The position numbers were made by a program, and so were the translations under genes. Under the pieces are notes generated by a model. It did no database searches. It had not been told where the DNA came from and saw only the letters and a program-made list of their open reading frames with translations. This document shows positions 20,337-29,139 of a DNA stretch of 64,000 bases, piece after piece; the first letter of the stretch is position 1; each line of letters begins with the position of its first letter. This stretch comes from Commensalibacter melissae (GTDB lineage Bacteria; Pseudomonadota; Alphaproteobacteria; Acetobacterales; Acetobacteraceae), in contig NZ_CP033087.1 of assembly GCF_003691365.1 (NCBI RefSeq), positions 1,254,501 through 1,318,500 of the forward strand. Reading direction: 5' to 3'.

Positions 20337-20351
20337 TAGACGACCGGTCTA
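20337..20351. promoter_or_regulatory. Putative NemR-type operator before the first OYE gene
   Basis: TAGAC-GACCG-GTCTA, a 15-base palindrome with perfect 5-base arms, 41 bases upstream of the nemA start and 15 bases after the regulator's stop. TAGAC/GTCTA arms resemble published NemR-type boxes, as far as I recall them. Confidence 0.6.
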
Positions 20352-20391
20352 CTATTTTTTGAAAATATAATTATTAGTGAGGTTTACCACT

Positions 20392-21477
20392 ATGCCTATT
20401 CTATTTGATCCCATTCAGTTGGGCGCAATAAAAGCTTCCAACCGTATCATCATGGCTCCTATGTCACGTTCAAGAGCGACAAAAGATCACATTCCCACCC
20501 CTATGATGATTGAATATTATCGTCAAAGGGCAACAGCTGGTTTGATCATTTCCGAGGGTACAGGAATTTCACAAGAGGGAATGGGATTTCCCTATGCTCC
20601 TGGTATATGGAATAAGGAACAGGTTGAAGCATGGAAACCCATAACCCAGGCTGTTCATGATAAAGGCGGTAAAATTATTTGCCAATTGTGGCATATGGGA
20701 CGCACAGTACATTCTTCATTTTATCCATCTCCCATTTCTGCATCAGCAACCACAGCGCCAGGTCATGCACATACTTATGATGGGAAGAAACCCTATGTTC
20801 AGGCAAGGGCTTTACTTGTTGATGAAATTCCAAGATTACTCAATGATTATGCCAAAGCGGCACAAAATGCTATGGACTCTGGTTTTGATGGTGTCCAGAT
20901 TCATGCCGCAAATGGCTACCTGATTGATGAATTTTTACGTGACAGCAGTAATTTCCGTCAAGATGAATATGGCGGTTCAATTGAAAATCGCCTACGTCTA
21001 CTAATCGAGATTACGAAAATGGTTTGCCATGAGGTGGGTTCAGATCGAACATCTGTGCGTCTTTCTCCAAATGAACGTGTACAGGGTGTATTTGACAGCA
21101 ATGCCAAAAGCCTTTTTATCGCTGCCAGCCAAGCGTTGAGTAGAGAAAAAATTAATTTCCTGGAAGTCAGGGAACCACAAATCGGCAATAAAGATAATTA
21201 TGTGGAAAAAGATTTGACAGATGCTGACTATCATCCACCGATTTTTCCTTCTATGCGGGAAAATTTCAAGGGTAATTTCGTTATTAATGGAACGTATAAT
21301 GGTCAACTGGCCCAAAAAATTGTTAAAACGGGACAAGCAGATGCAGTTTCTTTTGGTCGTCCTTTTATTTCCAATCCGGATTTGGTCGAAAAAATTAAAA
21401 CGGGCAAACCCTTTGTCCCACATGATTCGTCCATTTGGTATACTCAGGATGAAAAAGGCTATATTGACTTCAAGTAA
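20392..21477 (+). CDS. nemA: Old Yellow Enzyme, N-ethylmaleimide reductase type (copy 1)
   Basis: A 361-residue FMN-dependent NAD(P)H:flavin oxidoreductase that reduces activated C=C bonds and nitro compounds. Visible motifs: substrate-binding HAAN in FDGVQIHAANGYLIDEFL with the catalytic Tyr in GYLIDEF, DEYGGSIENR and RLSPNE. I start at ATG 20392, which has the SD AGTGAGG 9 bases upstream; the in-frame GTG at 20377 is part of that SD. It follows the NemR-like gene and a palindromic operator. A close paralogue lies 111 bases downstream. Confidence 0.92.
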   Translation: MPILFDPIQLGAIKASNRIIMAPMSRSRATKDHIPTPMMIEYYRQRATAGLIISEGTGISQEGMGFPYAPGIWNKEQVEAWKPITQAVHDKGGKIICQLWHMGRTVHSSFYPSPISASATTAPGHAHTYDGKKPYVQARALLVDEIPRLLNDYAKAAQNAMDSGFDGVQIHAANGYLIDEFLRDSSNFRQDEYGGSIENRLRLLIEITKMVCHEVGSDRTSVRLSPNERVQGVFDSNAKSLFIAASQALSREKINFLEVREPQIGNKDNYVEKDLTDADYHPPIFPSMRENFKGNFVINGTYNGQLAQKIVKTGQADAVSFGRPFISNPDLVEKIKTGKPFVPHDSSIWYTQDEKGYIDFK

Positions 21478-21588
21478 AATAATGAATGAATAGCCTTCCC
21501 GTATCTTTAATGATAATATCATTATGTTCATTTGCTTACGTCAATAGATAAAACTGACTTAACAAGATAATAATATTGGAAAAATTAA

Positions 21589-22680
21589 ATGGTTACTTTA
21601 TTTGACTCTATTCAATTGGGCGCAATAAAAGCATCTAACCGTATCATCATGGCACCCTTAACCCGGGGACGGGCCACAAAGGATCATATTCCAACTTCTT
21701 TAATGATAGAATATTATCGCCAAAGAGCCTCTGCAGGTCTGATCATTTCAGAAGGAACAGGAATTTCACAAGAGGGATTGGGATGGGCATATGCTCCAGG
21801 CATATGGAATAAACAGCAAGTTGAGGCATGGAAACCTGTAACCCAGGCTGTTCATGATGAGGGGGGTCATATTATTTGTCAATTATGGCATATGGGTCGA
21901 ACCGTACATCCATCATTTTACCCTTCTCCTATTTCCGCATCAGCAACCACAGCTCCAAGATATGCACACACATATGAAGGAAAAAAGCCGTATGAAAAAG
22001 CGCGTGCATTACCCAAAGAAGAAATTCCCCGATTAATCAATGATTATATAAAAGCTGCAAATCATGCCATGGAAGCGGGATTTGACGGTGTACAAATACA
22101 TGCCGCCAATGGATATTTGATTGATGAATTTTTAAGAGACAATTGCAATTTTAGAACGGATGAGTACGGCGGAAGTATTGAAAATAGAATCAGGCTACTA
22201 ATTGAAATAACACATAATGTCTGCAAAACAGTGGGATCAGACAGAACTTCAGTTAGACTTTCACCAAATGAAGAAATTCAAGGCGTTCATGACAGTAATC
22301 CCGAACCATTATTTATTGCCGCCTCAAAGGCTTTAAGTAAAGAAAATATTAATTTTTTGGAAGTGAGGGAACCACGACCAGGTGAAGACAATTTCGTCAT
22401 GTCAACCCTTACAGATCAGGATTTCTATCCCCCCATCGCTCCCGCAATGAGGAAAAATTTTAAGGGAAATTTTGTCATTAATGGCTCCTATAATGGGCAC
22501 TCTGCTCAAAAAATTATCAAGAACAATGAGGCGGATGCTGTTTCATTCGGCCGACCATTTATTTCCAATCCCGACCTTGTTCACAAAATTAAAAATGATA
22601 TCCCCCTAAAACCATCTGATAGCAAAACCTGGTTCAGTCAGGGAAAAGAAGGTTATACGGATTATCCCGTTGCAAAATAA
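21589..22680 (+). CDS. Old Yellow Enzyme, N-ethylmaleimide reductase type (copy 2)
   Basis: A 363-residue tandem paralogue of the preceding gene; most of the chain is identical in register (for example LGAIKASNRIIMAP, ICQLWHMGRTVH, HAANGYLIDEFLRD). All OYE motifs are kept. Differences cluster in loops near the active site (PLTRGRATKD for PMSRSRATKD, EDNFVMSTLT for KDNYVEKDLT) and the C-terminus, which fits altered substrate preference. The 111-base gap holds no TAGAC palindrome, so it probably depends on readthrough from the nemA promoter or an unrecognised own promoter. Confidence 0.9.
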   Translation: MVTLFDSIQLGAIKASNRIIMAPLTRGRATKDHIPTSLMIEYYRQRASAGLIISEGTGISQEGLGWAYAPGIWNKQQVEAWKPVTQAVHDEGGHIICQLWHMGRTVHPSFYPSPISASATTAPRYAHTYEGKKPYEKARALPKEEIPRLINDYIKAANHAMEAGFDGVQIHAANGYLIDEFLRDNCNFRTDEYGGSIENRIRLLIEITHNVCKTVGSDRTSVRLSPNEEIQGVHDSNPEPLFIAASKALSKENINFLEVREPRPGEDNFVMSTLTDQDFYPPIAPAMRKNFKGNFVINGSYNGHSAQKIIKNNEADAVSFGRPFISNPDLVHKIKNDIPLKPSDSKTWFSQGKEGYTDYPVAK

Positions 22681-22687
22681 TCCAAGC

Positions 22688-22721
22688 TCTACTCTGGTTT
22701 ATAAAAATTGATCAGAGTAGA
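22688..22721. terminator. Hairpin between convergent OYE copy 2 and mtnP
   Basis: A 9-bp stem TCTACTCTG / CAGAGTAGA with a 16-base loop in the 54-base convergent gap. No T-run on either strand, so it is at best a weak terminator. Confidence 0.4.
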
Positions 22722-22734
22722 TTCAAAAATGAAA

Positions 22735-23628
22735 TTATAAAACCCGATCAGCAATCGTTTTTAAACGTTCAACCAAAACAGGATCACGTTTTTCCGGTGC
22801 CGTTATCAATGCATAATCCAGGGCGTGTTTACATTGACATTCACTGTTCCCCTGAGGTCTTTTCCCTAAAGCTGGAATAAATTTCTCAACCAAAGAGCTA
22901 GCATGTCTGGCATTTTGCTTCAGTATTCTGACAACAGCTTCAACGCTAACCGCATCATGTTCCTCATGCCAACAATCATAATCGGTAACCATAGCAATTG
23001 TCGCATAACAGATTTCTGCCTCTCGCGCCAAAGCTGCCTCTGGCATATTGGTCATACCAATAACCGACGCACCCCATGAACGATAAAGCTGACTTTCCGC
23101 CCGTGTTGAAAACTGAGGGCCTTCCATAACAAGATAGGTTCCCCCCTTGACAACTTTGATTTCTAATTGTTTTGCCTGTTCATACAGCATCTGCCTCAAT
23201 TTAGGACAAAATGGATCAGCCAGAGATACATGGGCAACCAATCCCTTTTCAAAAAAACTTTTGGTTCGTAAACGTGAACGGTCAATTAATTGATCCACCA
23301 CAACAAATGTACCTGGGGACAATTCCTCTTTCAGGGAACCGACAGCAGAAACAGAAACAAGATCCGTAACACCTAGTTTTTTCATCGCTGCAATATTCGC
23401 CCGATAATTCACATCTGTTGGAGAATATACATGGCCCCGACCATGTCTCGGTAAGAATACACATGAAACACCATCAAGTGTGCCTTTTAATAACTGATCG
23501 GATGGCTTGCCCCAGGGTGTATCAACTTCCACCCACTGCTGATCACTCAAACCTGAAATATTATATAATCCCGAACCACCGATAACCCCAATGACTGGCT
23601 TATCATGAGTATGACTATTTATTGACAT
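22735..23628 (-). CDS. mtnP: S-methyl-5'-thioadenosine phosphorylase
   Basis: Cleaves methylthioadenosine to adenine and methylthioribose-1-phosphate in methionine salvage. The start of the fold, IGVIGGSGLYNI, and the phosphate site LPRHGRGH are present, followed by NYRANIAAMKKLGV, MEGPQFSTRAES and the substrate-site MTNMPEAALAREAEICYA. I start at ATG 23628 (297 residues, MSINSHTHDKPVIG); an upstream in-frame start would add eleven hydrophobic residues deep inside petC. It overlaps the petC 3' end by 14 bases, so it is coupled to petBC. Confidence 0.93.
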   Translation of the reverse strand: MSINSHTHDKPVIGVIGGSGLYNISGLSDQQWVEVDTPWGKPSDQLLKGTLDGVSCVFLPRHGRGHVYSPTDVNYRANIAAMKKLGVTDLVSVSAVGSLKEELSPGTFVVVDQLIDRSRLRTKSFFEKGLVAHVSLADPFCPKLRQMLYEQAKQLEIKVVKGGTYLVMEGPQFSTRAESQLYRSWGASVIGMTNMPEAALAREAEICYATIAMVTDYDCWHEEHDAVSVEAVVRILKQNARHASSLVEKFIPALGKRPQGNSECQCKHALDYALITAPEKRDPVLVERLKTIADRVL

Positions 23629-24403
23629 TTGACCACACTTTACGATTAATAAGAAATACAAGAATAATGATAAAAATCATATAAAGAAAAAGCATTATTC
23701 CCATACGATGACGTTCTGTCAAATGGGGATGTGCAACCCAATTCAGAAAAATGACAATATCTCTTGCTTGTTGTTCAACAGTTGCTGACGTGCCATCTTC
23801 ATAATGAATACCTCCATCAGTCAAAGGAGGTTTCATCCCTATCTGGTGATGCGGTGCATAAAGATTATAATATGAGGCTTTATTGTCAAAATGAAAACCT
23901 GATGGTGCAGTTTCATAACCCAATAATAGAGCCATCACATAATCGGCCCCGTTTTTTCTGATCATCATGTAACGTGAAAAATCCGGCGGTATTTTACCGT
24001 TATTGGCTGTTTTCGCAATATTATCATTAAAGTACGGTTTTTTTAAATAATCAGTTACATTGGCTGGACGGTAATAATCCTGCCCTTGATTATCCTTGCC
24101 ATCCATGACCTGATCCCTATGGGCAATTTTATCAATATGCTCAAGAGTCAATCCCATTTGCTGCAAATCAGCATAACGCATCACATTGATGGAGTGACAT
24201 GAAGCACATTTTTGTCTATAAACCTGATAACCCCTTTGCACACTCGCATTGTCAAAATATCCTAATGAACCTCTAAAGCTCCACTCATAATGCGGTATAG
24301 TAATTTCATGATTTTTATCCACTGCCCAGATTGTCATCATTGCCGTTATAAAAATCAGGATATTTAAGAAAAAACCTAGAACAATCTTCTTAACCATGCC
24401 CAT
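23615..24403 (-). CDS. petC: Cytochrome c1 of the bc1 complex
   Basis: Membrane-anchored c-type cytochrome of ubiquinol:cytochrome c reductase. One heme motif, QKCASCHSI, sits near the N-terminus of the mature part; the probable axial Met is in GMKPPLTDGG. An N-terminal export helix and a C-terminal anchor (LFLYMIFIIILVFLINRKV) bound the periplasmic domain. I start at ATG 24403 (262 residues), which has AGGA about 9 bases upstream and lies 10 bases after petB; longer starts would overlap petB. It ends over the mtnP start. The Rieske partner gene is not in this operon. Confidence 0.92.
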   Translation of the reverse strand: MGMVKKIVLGFFLNILIFITAMMTIWAVDKNHEITIPHYEWSFRGSLGYFDNASVQRGYQVYRQKCASCHSINVMRYADLQQMGLTLEHIDKIAHRDQVMDGKDNQGQDYYRPANVTDYLKKPYFNDNIAKTANNGKIPPDFSRYMMIRKNGADYVMALLLGYETAPSGFHFDNKASYYNLYAPHHQIGMKPPLTDGGIHYEDGTSATVEQQARDIVIFLNWVAHPHLTERHRMGIMLFLYMIFIIILVFLINRKVWSNVNK

Positions 24404-24413
24404 AAATCGCGTC

Positions 24414-25655
24414 CTATTTATTATCACATAATGAAGAATCATGTAATTTACATCGAATTTCAAAACGGGCCGATAAGGGTAAAATCACTAAAAAATGGCA
24501 ATAATAATACAATAATGAAAGGCGTCCCACCCATATAAGTGAGTTAAATGTATGAAATTTTCCTACAATACCCAACATTACGAAAGCAATAACCAAAATA
24601 ATCAATGATATACGGTAAATAGGTCTGTATCGTGCCGATTTAACAGGTGATGAGTCCAGCCACGGAACCAAGAATAGAAGAAAAATCGTTCCTGCTGATA
24701 AAGCCATTCCCCCAAATTTATATGGTATTATTTGTAAAATTCCGTAAAAAGGTAGGAAATACCACTCTGGAGCAATGGACGCTGGGGTTTCCAGTGGATT
24801 GGCTGGAATATAATTTTCACTATTTGTCAACAACCCTGGTTCAAAAAAAATCAAAATAACCATTATTAATCCGGAAACGCCTAGAACCAGCCCATCTTTT
24901 GCCACAAAATAAGGAAAGAAAGGAAGAACATTCTTTTTTGATGTAATATCGATTCCTTCAGGATTATTGGATTTTACATGATGCATGCAAATGACATGAA
25001 GAAAAACGATAAAACAGATTACAAACGCCAAAACAAAATGAATTGTATAGTAACGATGTAATGTCAGTGCGTTTGGTATTTCCCCACCCATCAACCAACC
25101 GGACAAATTTTGTCCTATGATTGGAATGGATGAAATCGCTTGAATAACTACATTAGCAGCCCAGTAAGACATTTGCCCCCATGGCAATATATATCCAGCA
25201 AAAGCCGTTATCATTACAGAAACTGTCAAAATCATCCCCGAACACCAGACCAGCTCTCTTGGTGATTTATAAGAACCGTAATATAATCCCCTAAACAAAT
25301 GCAAATATAGAAAAGCCAAAAACAAATTTGATCCTGCCATATGAATGGATCTAATTAACCAGCCGCTTGGCACCCTTCTTTCAATCATCTCTATTGATAA
25401 AAAAGCATGATAAGGCATAGCTGTATAATATAAAGTTAAAAAAATCCCCGTCAGTAACATCAAGAATAAAATAACAGTTAAGACAGCACCAAATGTCCAC
25501 CAAATATTCAAATTTTTAGGCATTGGAAACTGAATGTATTCTTTCTGAATCACCGAAAAAAAGGGAAAACGTTTATCCAGCCATAATTTAAAAGACTGTT
25601 TGTTCCTAACAGTTTTTTTTCTTTGCCCATTCTGGGATAAATTCAGATCACCCAT
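24414..25655 (-). CDS. petB: Cytochrome b of the bc1 complex
   Basis: A 413-residue eight-helix cytochrome b with two b hemes and two quinone sites. Heme histidines are visible as a pair in helix B (HMAGSNLFLAFLYLH) and a pair 14 residues apart in helix D (TIHFVLAFVICFIVFLH). The Qo site PEWY motif is present (IAPEWYFLPFY), as is GYILPWGQMSYW. All features argue for a folded, heme-binding protein. Normally petA (Rieske) lies directly upstream; here the upstream 180 bases are empty and the next gene is divergent and unrelated. Confidence 0.95.
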   Translation of the reverse strand: MGDLNLSQNGQRKKTVRNKQSFKLWLDKRFPFFSVIQKEYIQFPMPKNLNIWWTFGAVLTVILFLMLLTGIFLTLYYTAMPYHAFLSIEMIERRVPSGWLIRSIHMAGSNLFLAFLYLHLFRGLYYGSYKSPRELVWCSGMILTVSVMITAFAGYILPWGQMSYWAANVVIQAISSIPIIGQNLSGWLMGGEIPNALTLHRYYTIHFVLAFVICFIVFLHVICMHHVKSNNPEGIDITSKKNVLPFFPYFVAKDGLVLGVSGLIMVILIFFEPGLLTNSENYIPANPLETPASIAPEWYFLPFYGILQIIPYKFGGMALSAGTIFLLFLVPWLDSSPVKSARYRPIYRISLIILVIAFVMLGIVGKFHTFNSLIWVGRLSLLYYYCHFLVILPLSARFEIRCKLHDSSLCDNK

Positions 25656-25835
25656 GCCATTAACTTACTCAATAAAAAGCATACAAATTCTAAAAAATTA
25701 TAAATAGTATAATAAATAACAATTTCGCCTTTATATTGCTACAATTCCATGTAAAATAAAACCAGTCATGTTTTTTATTAATGATTTACTTGTTTTTTCC
25801 TCTTAAAAAAATAATTTTCTATAAAGCAATCCTTC

Positions 25836-26903
25836 ATGTCTTTATCGATATCCAGACGACATCTACTTAAATTTTTATCACTGACAGGTATGACAACAGC
25901 CCTACCCTCGTTGCCTATTAAGGCTAATGAAGTTTTATCAACGGTTGACCCTACTAAAGATGGTAAAGATGACTATTCACTTATAGTGGGTGGTACAAAA
26001 GAAAGTCGAATAGGTCAATTTTCCAGCACACTAGCAGATTTATTTAAACAGAATATCGAGAGTAACCCTTTGTTATCTCTGCAATTCACAACTGGTTATG
26101 ATAGTGTAACAGCATCAAATTTATTCGATACAAGATTAACCCAAGACGGCTCGATCGCATTGATAACTTCTGGATCTGCCATTATCGCAGCCTTGGCCGC
26201 TGATCCGCGTGTTCATTTTGATTATCAACATTGGATACCTGTATTTTCAACCATCACTCCAATTATTGTTATATCGAGACAACCTTTTCATAACTCTATT
26301 CCTGATCTTTTAAAGAATAGAACAATGAAAGTTGGAGTCTCCACCCTTATTGGAAAAGAACTTCCAACATTATTGGGAATTGAACTTTTACAAATCAGTA
26401 CTAAACCCGTAATCGGAATTACAACGTTATCAACTGGAATTGAAGCGTTACGTAACCGAACAATAGATATATTACAGATAGATTCCCCTGAGGGGTTTGC
26501 AGAACTGCCGAAATTGTTGGCCGAGGGATTTCATATCTTTTTTTCATTTGATCAGGAATCCTCGTATAGCCCTTCTTTTTCCAGTCTCTACACGAAATTG
26601 CCCCATTATCGCACAGGCAACACATTATTTGAAATATGGCAAACCCTTGCCCTTGCAGCCAGAATTAATTCTGCCGTTTTCTTGCCCATGCTGACCCCTT
26701 CAGCGCTTGTTACAAAATGGCGTTTGAATTTCGAAAAAATCACTGATAATCCTTATTTTCAATCAATTGTACATGCCAACAATATTGTCACTCAAAATAG
26801 TTTAAAAACAATTGATAATTTTTCAAAATTGATCCCCTCTGCTACAGCAACTTTGGCATTGAGACGCTGGTTGTCATTGAAAATTTCCCAATGGGAAAAT
26901 TGA
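25836..26903 (+). CDS. Periplasmic substrate-binding-like protein with Tat-type signal
   Basis: A 355-residue exported protein. The N-terminus has a twin-arginine motif (SRRHLLKFLSLTG) and a signal ending near LPIKANE. The body has the look of tripartite tricarboxylate transporter binding proteins (TctC/Bug): an early glycine-rich segment, LDPRVHFDYQHWIPVF-like spacing and a C-terminal RRWLSLKISQW helix. The similarity is loose, and no TctA/TctB membrane genes are adjacent. It is divergent from petB and convergent with smr (8 bases apart). It may bind a carboxylate, but the ligand is unknown. Confidence 0.5.
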   Translation: MSLSISRRHLLKFLSLTGMTTALPSLPIKANEVLSTVDPTKDGKDDYSLIVGGTKESRIGQFSSTLADLFKQNIESNPLLSLQFTTGYDSVTASNLFDTRLTQDGSIALITSGSAIIAALAADPRVHFDYQHWIPVFSTITPIIVISRQPFHNSIPDLLKNRTMKVGVSTLIGKELPTLLGIELLQISTKPVIGITTLSTGIEALRNRTIDILQIDSPEGFAELPKLLAEGFHIFFSFDQESSYSPSFSSLYTKLPHYRTGNTLFEIWQTLALAARINSAVFLPMLTPSALVTKWRLNFEKITDNPYFQSIVHANNIVTQNSLKTIDNFSKLIPSATATLALRRWLSLKISQWEN

Positions 26904-26911
26904 AAAAAATT

Positions 26912-27523
26912 CTAACGCCTTTTTTTCAGTAGAATTCTAACCGCTCCATTATTCGTAGCGGACACATAGGAAGTTGCAAGTATCATTGAATGTATATAAG
27001 GACGATTTAACCAATGAGGTAATTCTCTTTTGAGTATACCACCACCTTGGGATAGATTTCCAACACCTGTTATAATTTCGATACATCTTATTTGTTGTCT
27101 ATAGGCATTTAAAATAAAATTTTCCAAGGCTAAAAATGCATGATGTGCTGTAAAACCGTGTAAATCTAATCTCCATTGCGATTTTAACTCGCCATTCTGA
27201 AACTTCTTCCAGGTATTTTTATCCAGTCCGGGTTGTTTCTGTCCAATTGCCATGAAAGAATCATTTTTATTATTTAATTGATTCTTATGAGCTTTAAAAA
27301 GTTTATAATGCTGTATGAACAAGGAATTTTCATTCAGCACTATTTTCTTAATATTGTTCGTCTGTTTGAAATTATTTTTATTCGTTTGTTTTTGAGACAT
27401 GAAAAATGAATCAAGATCATTTTTTATATATATTAATTTATCCCGTTTTGCAGATTTTTTAATTGAATATGTAAAATTATCCCATAATATTCGTTCCTCT
27501 TTACTAAGCTGTCTTTTTTTCAA
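26912..27523 (-). CDS. Smr-domain protein
   Basis: A 203-residue protein with a C-terminal Smr (small MutS-related) domain: LDLHGFTAHHAFLALENF, the ITGVGNLSQGGGILK loop (TG-x-G type) and a terminal AVRILLKKRR. The lysine-rich, asparagine-rich N-terminal half (1-110) looks disordered. Smr domains bind or nick nucleic acids; the bacterial stand-alone form is implicated in collided-ribosome RNA cleavage or DNA processing in some species. In many alphaproteobacteria it directly follows mltA; here two genes intervene. Confidence 0.85.
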   Translation of the reverse strand: MKKRQLSKEERILWDNFTYSIKKSAKRDKLIYIKNDLDSFFMSQKQTNKNNFKQTNNIKKIVLNENSLFIQHYKLFKAHKNQLNNKNDSFMAIGQKQPGLDKNTWKKFQNGELKSQWRLDLHGFTAHHAFLALENFILNAYRQQIRCIEIITGVGNLSQGGGILKRELPHWLNRPYIHSMILATSYVSATNNGAVRILLKKRR

Positions 27524-27565
27524 AATAATCCTCTTTCATTTACCCTTATCCTATCACAACAAAAA

Positions 27566-27597
27566 AACCTTTCACCCGTTTTAACAGGTGAAAGGTT
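27566..27597 (-). terminator. Rho-independent terminator of the triheme peroxidase gene
   Basis: An 11-bp stem AACCTTTCACC / GGTGAAAGGTT with a 10-base loop, followed on the minus strand by seven T residues. It separates the peroxidase from smr, so smr must have its own promoter or depend on readthrough. Confidence 0.88.
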
Positions 27598-27619
27598 AAA
27601 CAAATAAACTAGCTTGAAA

Positions 27620-29056
27620 TTATGGATTCATTTTATCAATAGATTGACCTTGATATTTTCCTGTTAATGATTTCAGGAATTCTACAATATCATCAACATC
27701 CTGATCTGGAATTTGATGATCAGGAGTTTGATATTTAACCATTTCAATTACAGCCTCTTTTAGGGTTTTCGCACTGCCATCATGAAAATAAGGCGCGGTC
27801 AAGGCAATATTGCGTAATAAGGGAATCTTAAAGAAGAAACGATCATTTTGATCATGTGTAAAATTAAATCGGCCAAAATCCGCATTTGTCAAGGCTTTGT
27901 TTAGACGATCCTGGAAAAAATCACGTTGCAGTCCCATTTTGGCAAAAGATGCTCCACCAACACCGACTCCATTATGGCAACTTGCGCAACCGATATTCTT
28001 AAAAACTTGATATCCATGTTTAGCTCGTTCACTAATCGCACTATCTATTCCCTTCAAATACATATCAAAGGGACTGTCTGGCGTAATCAAGGTTTTTTCA
28101 TATTCTGCAATCGCTTCTGTTATTGTTTTCTGGTCAATTACGGAACTGTTATAGACATTCATGAAATCTTTTTCATATGAAGGGTCTTTACGTAATTTGT
28201 CAGCAACTTCCTCCCATTTTTTTGATCCCATTTCAATCGGGTTCATTACGGGCCCTGCAGCCTGTGCCATCAGATCGCTAGCTCTTCCGTCCCAAAACTG
28301 GGTGTGATTGAATACAGAATTATATACGGTGGGTACATTGATAGGACCTTTTTGACCATTAATCCCGGTTGCTGTTACAAGATTATCCACCCCGCCCTTT
28401 TTCAGATCATGGCATGAAGCACAGGTAAGGGTATTGTCACCAGATAAACGTTTTTCGAAAAACAGTTTTTCTCCCAGGGCAACCTTTTTGGCATCGACCT
28501 CTAAAGATTCAGGAATAGGTTGAATGGGTTCATCAGCAAATTGTTCTGCCACACCTGATGTTGCGTAACTTTGTCTACGTTCACGCTTGATCCATTTAAT
28601 CACGGTATCTCGTTGCTCAGCTGAAAGGCGTGCATGCCAGTGCATTAATAAATACAGTGATGGCGGCATTAGATTTCGTTGCATTACGAATTCTATACGA
28701 GACAGGGAAACATTATCAACTGGCTCGCCTTTATTCATCGCATCAAGAACGGGTTCAAGATGAAAATTTTCCAGTCCCTTTGTGCGATCACTTTGCATCA
28801 ACTGATTTGCCACAGGTATCTTGAAATAGAAAGGCATATCTACTTTTTGCGTATGACAGTAATCACAACGGGCTTCCCTTAAAACATTAAAAGCATCCAT
28901 CGCCATTTTATCGTGACGCAATGGTGAACTATCTGACAAACTAGGGGCTGTAGAATGATCATAACGGGTTAAATACGTAACAACCCCTCCATAAACGATG
29001 GCAAAAACCACCAGAAGCATTAAAATAAGTTTTTTCATCCACTGTTTTCCAAACAA
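27620..29056 (-). CDS. ccp: Triheme cytochrome c peroxidase (YhjA/quinol peroxidase type)
   Basis: A 478-residue periplasmic peroxidase anchored by an N-terminal helix (LILMLLVVFAIVYGGVVTYL). Three heme c motifs are present: CDYCH at 64-68 in an extra N-terminal domain, then CASCH near 212 and CASCH near 357 in a MauG/CcpA-type diheme core. This three-heme layout and length match E. coli YhjA (Ccp), which reduces H2O2 with electrons from the quinol pool. Conserved core pieces include NVPTVYNSVFNHTQFWDGRA and TAPYFHDGSAKTL. It lies between the methyltransferase gene and smr with its own terminator. Confidence 0.9.
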   Translation of the reverse strand: MFGKQWMKKLILMLLVVFAIVYGGVVTYLTRYDHSTAPSLSDSSPLRHDKMAMDAFNVLREARCDYCHTQKVDMPFYFKIPVANQLMQSDRTKGLENFHLEPVLDAMNKGEPVDNVSLSRIEFVMQRNLMPPSLYLLMHWHARLSAEQRDTVIKWIKRERRQSYATSGVAEQFADEPIQPIPESLEVDAKKVALGEKLFFEKRLSGDNTLTCASCHDLKKGGVDNLVTATGINGQKGPINVPTVYNSVFNHTQFWDGRASDLMAQAAGPVMNPIEMGSKKWEEVADKLRKDPSYEKDFMNVYNSSVIDQKTITEAIAEYEKTLITPDSPFDMYLKGIDSAISERAKHGYQVFKNIGCASCHNGVGVGGASFAKMGLQRDFFQDRLNKALTNADFGRFNFTHDQNDRFFFKIPLLRNIALTAPYFHDGSAKTLKEAVIEMVKYQTPDHQIPDQDVDDIVEFLKSLTGKYQGQSIDKMNP

Positions 29057-29139
29057 TACATAACCTAGAATTTTTATAAATCTTTAGAATTTCAAAAAAA
29101 TATCAAGTTTTGAATTAATAATAAATCAGAATTTATCTT

